Shown here piece after piece: positions 60,598 through 64,000 of a stretch of DNA of 64,000 nt. The notes under the pieces were generated by a model. That model saw nothing but the letters and a program-made list of their open reading frames with translations. It did no database searches and was not told where the DNA came from. The translations under genes and the position numbers were made by a program. Source of the DNA: Membranipora membranacea (lineage: Eukaryota; Bryozoa; Gymnolaemata; Cheilostomatida; Membraniporidae); assembly GCA_914767715.1 (NCBI GenBank), contig OU612073.1, forward strand, positions 8,432,001 to 8,496,000, given 5' to 3'. Every line of letters begins with the position of its first letter. Position 1 is the stretch's first letter.

Positions 60598-61019
60598 GTA
60601 AGCTATGATCTGCTTAAAGTGATACTTCACAATCACCTGTTTGTCAGTTATCTTGGCTCATTTTCTAACAAACATTCATTGAACAGGAGAGCAAACTATC
60701 CTCTGAACAGAACTTAGTGTATGATGTCAGCACTCAAATATTATCATTGTTGCCGCAAATATATATATTCAATGTTTATTCTGGAGAAGAATAAGTCCTT
60801 AGGACTTGTACCCAGAAAACAGAAAAATTGATAAAAATATGGTGTAGAATTAAAAAGACATGTAACTAAAAATCAAGAACAATGACAGGTAAAATTACAA
60901 CGTACACGCAGGCATTAATTAGCAGTAAAACATTACACAAGTTGATACACAATAGCTAGGAAAAGAAAAGTTAGAACAATGTAGCAGTAGGCTAAAATGA
61001 AATGATAAGAACTGACTCA

Positions 61020-61592
61020 TTAATTGAGAAGTTTGAGGACGTGGCTCCGAGTGGCATTTTTGAATGTAGCAAGGGATTGACTCAGCTTAACATGATTGGG
61101 TAATTCGTTAAACTTCTGAGCACCGAAATTAGCTAAAGCAAATCTAAAATTTTCCTTGAATAGTCTAAACCCAGAACTTTTAGCAAGCCGAGTTTCACTA
61201 GTTAATTTCTCGGGGAGCAGATTGGTATCAATTATTGGGACTAAACTATTAACAATTTTATAAAACGTCAGCAGATACAAATATTCGAAACGCAAAGTTA
61301 AAACAGGGATGTTGTAGGTCTTTCGAGTATTATCTTTAGAACTGTTATAGTCTATAATTTTCAAACATCTATTCTCAATTTTTAAAAATTCTTTTTTGAC
61401 ATAGTCGTTTGAGGTAAATAAAACAGGAGAGCTGTATTCCAGATTAGAACGTATAAGTCCAACGTACCAAAGCTTAGCTAATTTAGGTGTCAGGAATTTT
61501 CTATTACGTTGAAAGTTGGTGACAATTGGATAAAGTTTTTGTTTAATTTTACTGGTATGAGATTTAAAATTTAATTTGTTATCAAGAATCAC
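61020..61592 (-). pseudogene. Retrotransposon RT C-terminal region
   Basis: ILDNKLNFKSHTSKIKQKL, then YVGLIRSNLEYSSPV, is the thumb and C-terminal region typical of CR1/Jockey reverse transcriptases. The frame continues from 61595-62668 after a single-base shift near 61625: upstream bases in this frame read FKQSDKIKYLGVILD, restoring the YLGV motif. It ends at a normal stop. Confidence 0.8.
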
Positions 61593-61594
61593 AC

Positions 61595-62668
61595 CTAAGT
61601 ACTTAATTTTGTCAGATTGTTTGAAAATGAGATTATATTAAATTTAAGTTCCGGAGGTTTGATGTTACGTTTATTAGAAATGGTCATGACATCCGTTTTA
61701 CCGCTGTTTAGAACAAGGCAATTTTCACTGTACCAACTGGATGCTTGATGAATGCTTTTTTCCATAAGTTTTGTGGAAATGTCTGGGTTTTCCCCACTGG
61801 TGACTAGTAGGCAGTCATCAGCATATAGATAACAATTTTTGAGCTCCATCAGATCGTTAATAAACATGATAAACAGGAGTGGTCCAAGTACAGACCCCTG
61901 CGGCACACCAGTTATAACTCGACTGCATTCAGATACACAACCATTAACTTTCATGGCCTGCTCTCGACTTGAAAGATAATTTTTAATTAAATTTGATGTA
62001 TTAGAGTGGAAATTGAATTTCGTTAACAGTTTACTGGCAAGGATCTTATGGTTTACGCAATCAAAAGCTTTACGGATATCAAGTGCAGAAACTGTGACAA
62101 ATTTTGACTCGTGCTTTGACAGCAGGGAACGAAATTTGTTGACTAGTTGAGTTAAAATTTGATCAGTGGATGTTCCATTTCTGAATCCAAATTGGCGAGA
62201 GGCTATTAGATCATTAATTTCCAGGTAATCACGAATTTGGTAATTTATTATCTTTTCTAGGACTTTACTTAATATTGGCAATAGCGAAATTGGTCTATAA
62301 TTATTTGGCAAACTTTTCTTGCCACTTTTGAAAATTGGAATTACTAAGGCTTTTTTCCACACATCTGGAAACTCTTGACATTTAAGGCTCAGATTAACAA
62401 TATGTGTCGATGGATTCAGAATCAAAGGCTCTAGGACTTTATAAATAAAGGCAGGGATCTGATTTAATCCCCCAGTTTTACGTGATTTCAATGTGTGCAG
62501 ATATTTAGACACCTCACTCGATGTAATTTCTTGAAAAGCAAATTTTGGAAATCTGAAAGCTTTATCATTATCAAAGCCTGAGTAACTTTTATTGGACAAT
62601 AGTTTAGCCTCTTCATTGAGATTGGCACCAATGCTAGAAAAATACCTATTTAGACATTCAGCGATCAC
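61595..62668 (-). pseudogene. Retrotransposon RT core, second duplicated copy
   Basis: It contains the RT fingers and palm: VIPIFKSGKK, NYRPISLLPILSKVLE, RQFGFRNGTSTDQI, ALDIRKAFDCVNH, GVPQGSVLGPLLF and the catalytic YADD. It follows the duplicated block, so its first part (MIAECLNRYFSSIG to YLSS) repeats the end of the piece at 62676-63923. It loses frame at its end near 61625. Confidence 0.85.
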
Positions 62669-63405
62669 TGGGCTTTCATGGCCTGCTCTCCTGACTTGAA
62701 AGATAATTTTTAATTAAATTTGATGTATTAGAGTGGAAATTGAATTTCGTTAACAGTTTACTGGCAAGGATCTTATGGTTTACGCAATCAAAAGCTTTAC
62801 GGATATCAAGTGCAGAAACTGTGACAAATTTTGACTCGTGCTTTGACAGCAGGGAACGAAATTTGTTGACTAGTTGAGTTAAAATTTGATCAGTGGATGT
62901 TCCATTTCTGAATCCAAATTGGCGAGAGGCTATTAGATCATTAATTTCCAGGTAATCACGAATTTGGTAATTTATTATCTTTTCTAGGACTTTACTTAAT
63001 ATTGGCAATAGCGAAATTGGTCTATAATTATTTGGCAAACTTTTCTTGCCACTTTTGAAAATTAGAATTACTAAGGCTTTTTTCCACACATCTGGAAACT
63101 CTTGACATTTAAGGCTCAGATTAACAATATGTGTCGATGGATTCAGAATCAAAGGCTCTAGGACTTTATAAATAAAGGCAGGGATCTGATTTAATCCCCC
63201 AGTTTTACGTGATTTCAATGTGTGCAGATATTTAGACACCTCACTCGATGTAATTTCTTGAAAAGCAAATTTTGGAAATCTGAAAGCTTTATCATTATCA
63301 AAGCCTGAGTAACTTTTATTGGACAATAGTTTAGCCTCTTCATTGAGATTGGCACCAATGCTAGAAAAATACCTATTTAGACATTCAGCGATCACTGGGC
63401 TTTCA
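61948..63405. repeat. Tandem duplication of about 726 bp inside the retrotransposon
   Basis: The block after CTTTCA at 61948-61953 up to CTTTCA at 62673-62678 is repeated up to CTTTCA at 63400-63405. The copies are nearly identical apart from a 2-bp insertion and a few substitutions. The shared CTTTCA at all three borders suggests a microhomology-mediated event. Confidence 0.9.
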
Positions 63406-63923
63406 GAAGTGTTGCAATTTTCAGATTCAATTTCTTGAATGACATTATTGCCTTGATCATTTTTACCTTGGAAAATTTTGATTTTTTGCCATTGGTCTAA
63501 TGTTTTATCATTAAGAACTGCTCTCATTGCTCGCTTTTTGGCATCTCTTACTGCATTTGTTGCCTTGTTACGGATTAAACGATAATGCTCCCAGGCAGTA
63601 GAATTTTTATCAAATCCCGTCTCAACAAACTTTTGAAATGCATCTTTTTTAAGGCTTGTTAGTTTAGATGCCACTGGACACTTCCAACAAAGATTGTTTT
63701 TTTGCTTTAAGCGTTGGGTTTTAAATGGTGCAAACTGCTCCACCAATAATTCTATTTTTGATTCTAAAATATCTGCTGCTTCGTGAACACAGTGAACATT
63801 CTCTACAATATTAAAATCGAGAGATTTCGCACTATTAAAAAACTCAAGATCATCAAAATTTCTGAAATCTCGCTTAGTGACATAAGAAAAGCCGGCCTTA
63901 GGCCTTTTTAGATTAACTTTCAT
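62676..63923 (-). pseudogene. Retrotransposon linker and RT N-terminal part, first duplicated copy (truncated)
   Basis: It starts in the post-endonuclease linker (KRPKAGFSYVTKRDFRNF). It runs through NYRPISLLP and FGFRNGTSTDQI to NLIKNYLSSQESRP, where a 2-bp insertion (CTCCTGAC against CTCGAC) breaks the frame. The catalytic YADD is therefore not reached. Upstream of the methionine the frame is open into SDISDHFAIQ at 63930-63960. Confidence 0.85.
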
Positions 63924-64000
63924 TTGAATTGCAAAATGATCACTAATATCACTTTTTATAACCTTGTGTTCAGGTACTAAATTTTGAACATTTGAGAAAA

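Larger units (their letters stand above)
60780..64000 (-). mobile_element. Non-LTR retrotransposon, CR1/Jockey type, broken; continues past the right edge
   Basis: Read on the minus strand, the right edge enters at the end of an APE-type endonuclease (ISDHF motif near 63950), followed by a reverse transcriptase. The RT is split by a tandem duplication and frameshifts into three pieces (62676-63923, 61595-62668, 61020-61592). The left border, after the stop at 61020, is approximate. It lies antisense to, and possibly inside an intron of, the plus-strand gene starting at 60481. Confidence 0.85.

Overview
This window comes from the nuclear genome of a non-vertebrate animal. It is AT-rich and its genes are split into many short exons by canonical GT-AG introns. 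The families present are metazoan (KLHL, CLCA, CREB3-like, AKAP7-like), and the introns and spacers are full of short palindromic transposons, tRNA-derived SINE-like pieces and a CR1/Jockey-type retrotransposon. The phylum cannot be fixed from the sequence. I assembled exons by hand from reading frame, splice sites, intron phase and family resemblance. Every exon boundary is a prediction, although phases agree across almost all junctions.

Layout. (1) 378-6845, minus: first three coding exons of a CREB3-like membrane bZIP factor; the bZIP and membrane part lies beyond the left edge. (2) 8389-19187, minus: a complete 14-exon Kelch-like gene of the KLHL1/4/5 type (BTB-BACK-six kelch blades, 618 aa). 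(3) 22629-39596, plus: a complete CLCA gene of 24 coding exons (about 1502 aa). It is head-to-head with the KLHL gene across a 3.4 kb spacer. (4) 41295-46940, minus: an AKAP7-like 2H phosphoesterase gene, convergent with CLCA. (5) 48722-52715 and 55364-58626, minus: two tandem five-exon genes for small four-helix membrane proteins, all introns phase 0. (6) 60481-60597, plus: one coding exon of an unidentified gene. (7) about 60780-64000, minus: a broken non-LTR retrotransposon with an internal tandem duplication.

The most striking gene is the CLCA homologue. Its metalloprotease helix reads R-E-W-A-R where the family has H-E-W-A-H, so both zinc-binding histidines are gone, yet the von Willebrand A metal site is intact. 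Three extra exons, each a multiple of three long and bounded by phase-1 introns, place about 270 unrecognised residues directly before the dead active-site helix. The protein also carries a furin-type RKRR site, a mucin-like (TTTTTP)n stalk of about 31 units, and a C-terminal membrane anchor.

The second notable signal is a set of tiny palindromes (14-35 bp) flanked by 7-bp direct repeats, several sharing the ends CAATGA...TCATTG. They look like insertions consisting of little more than terminal inverted repeats. Beside them are several foldback families of about 60-115 bp, some with 9-10 bp target duplications.
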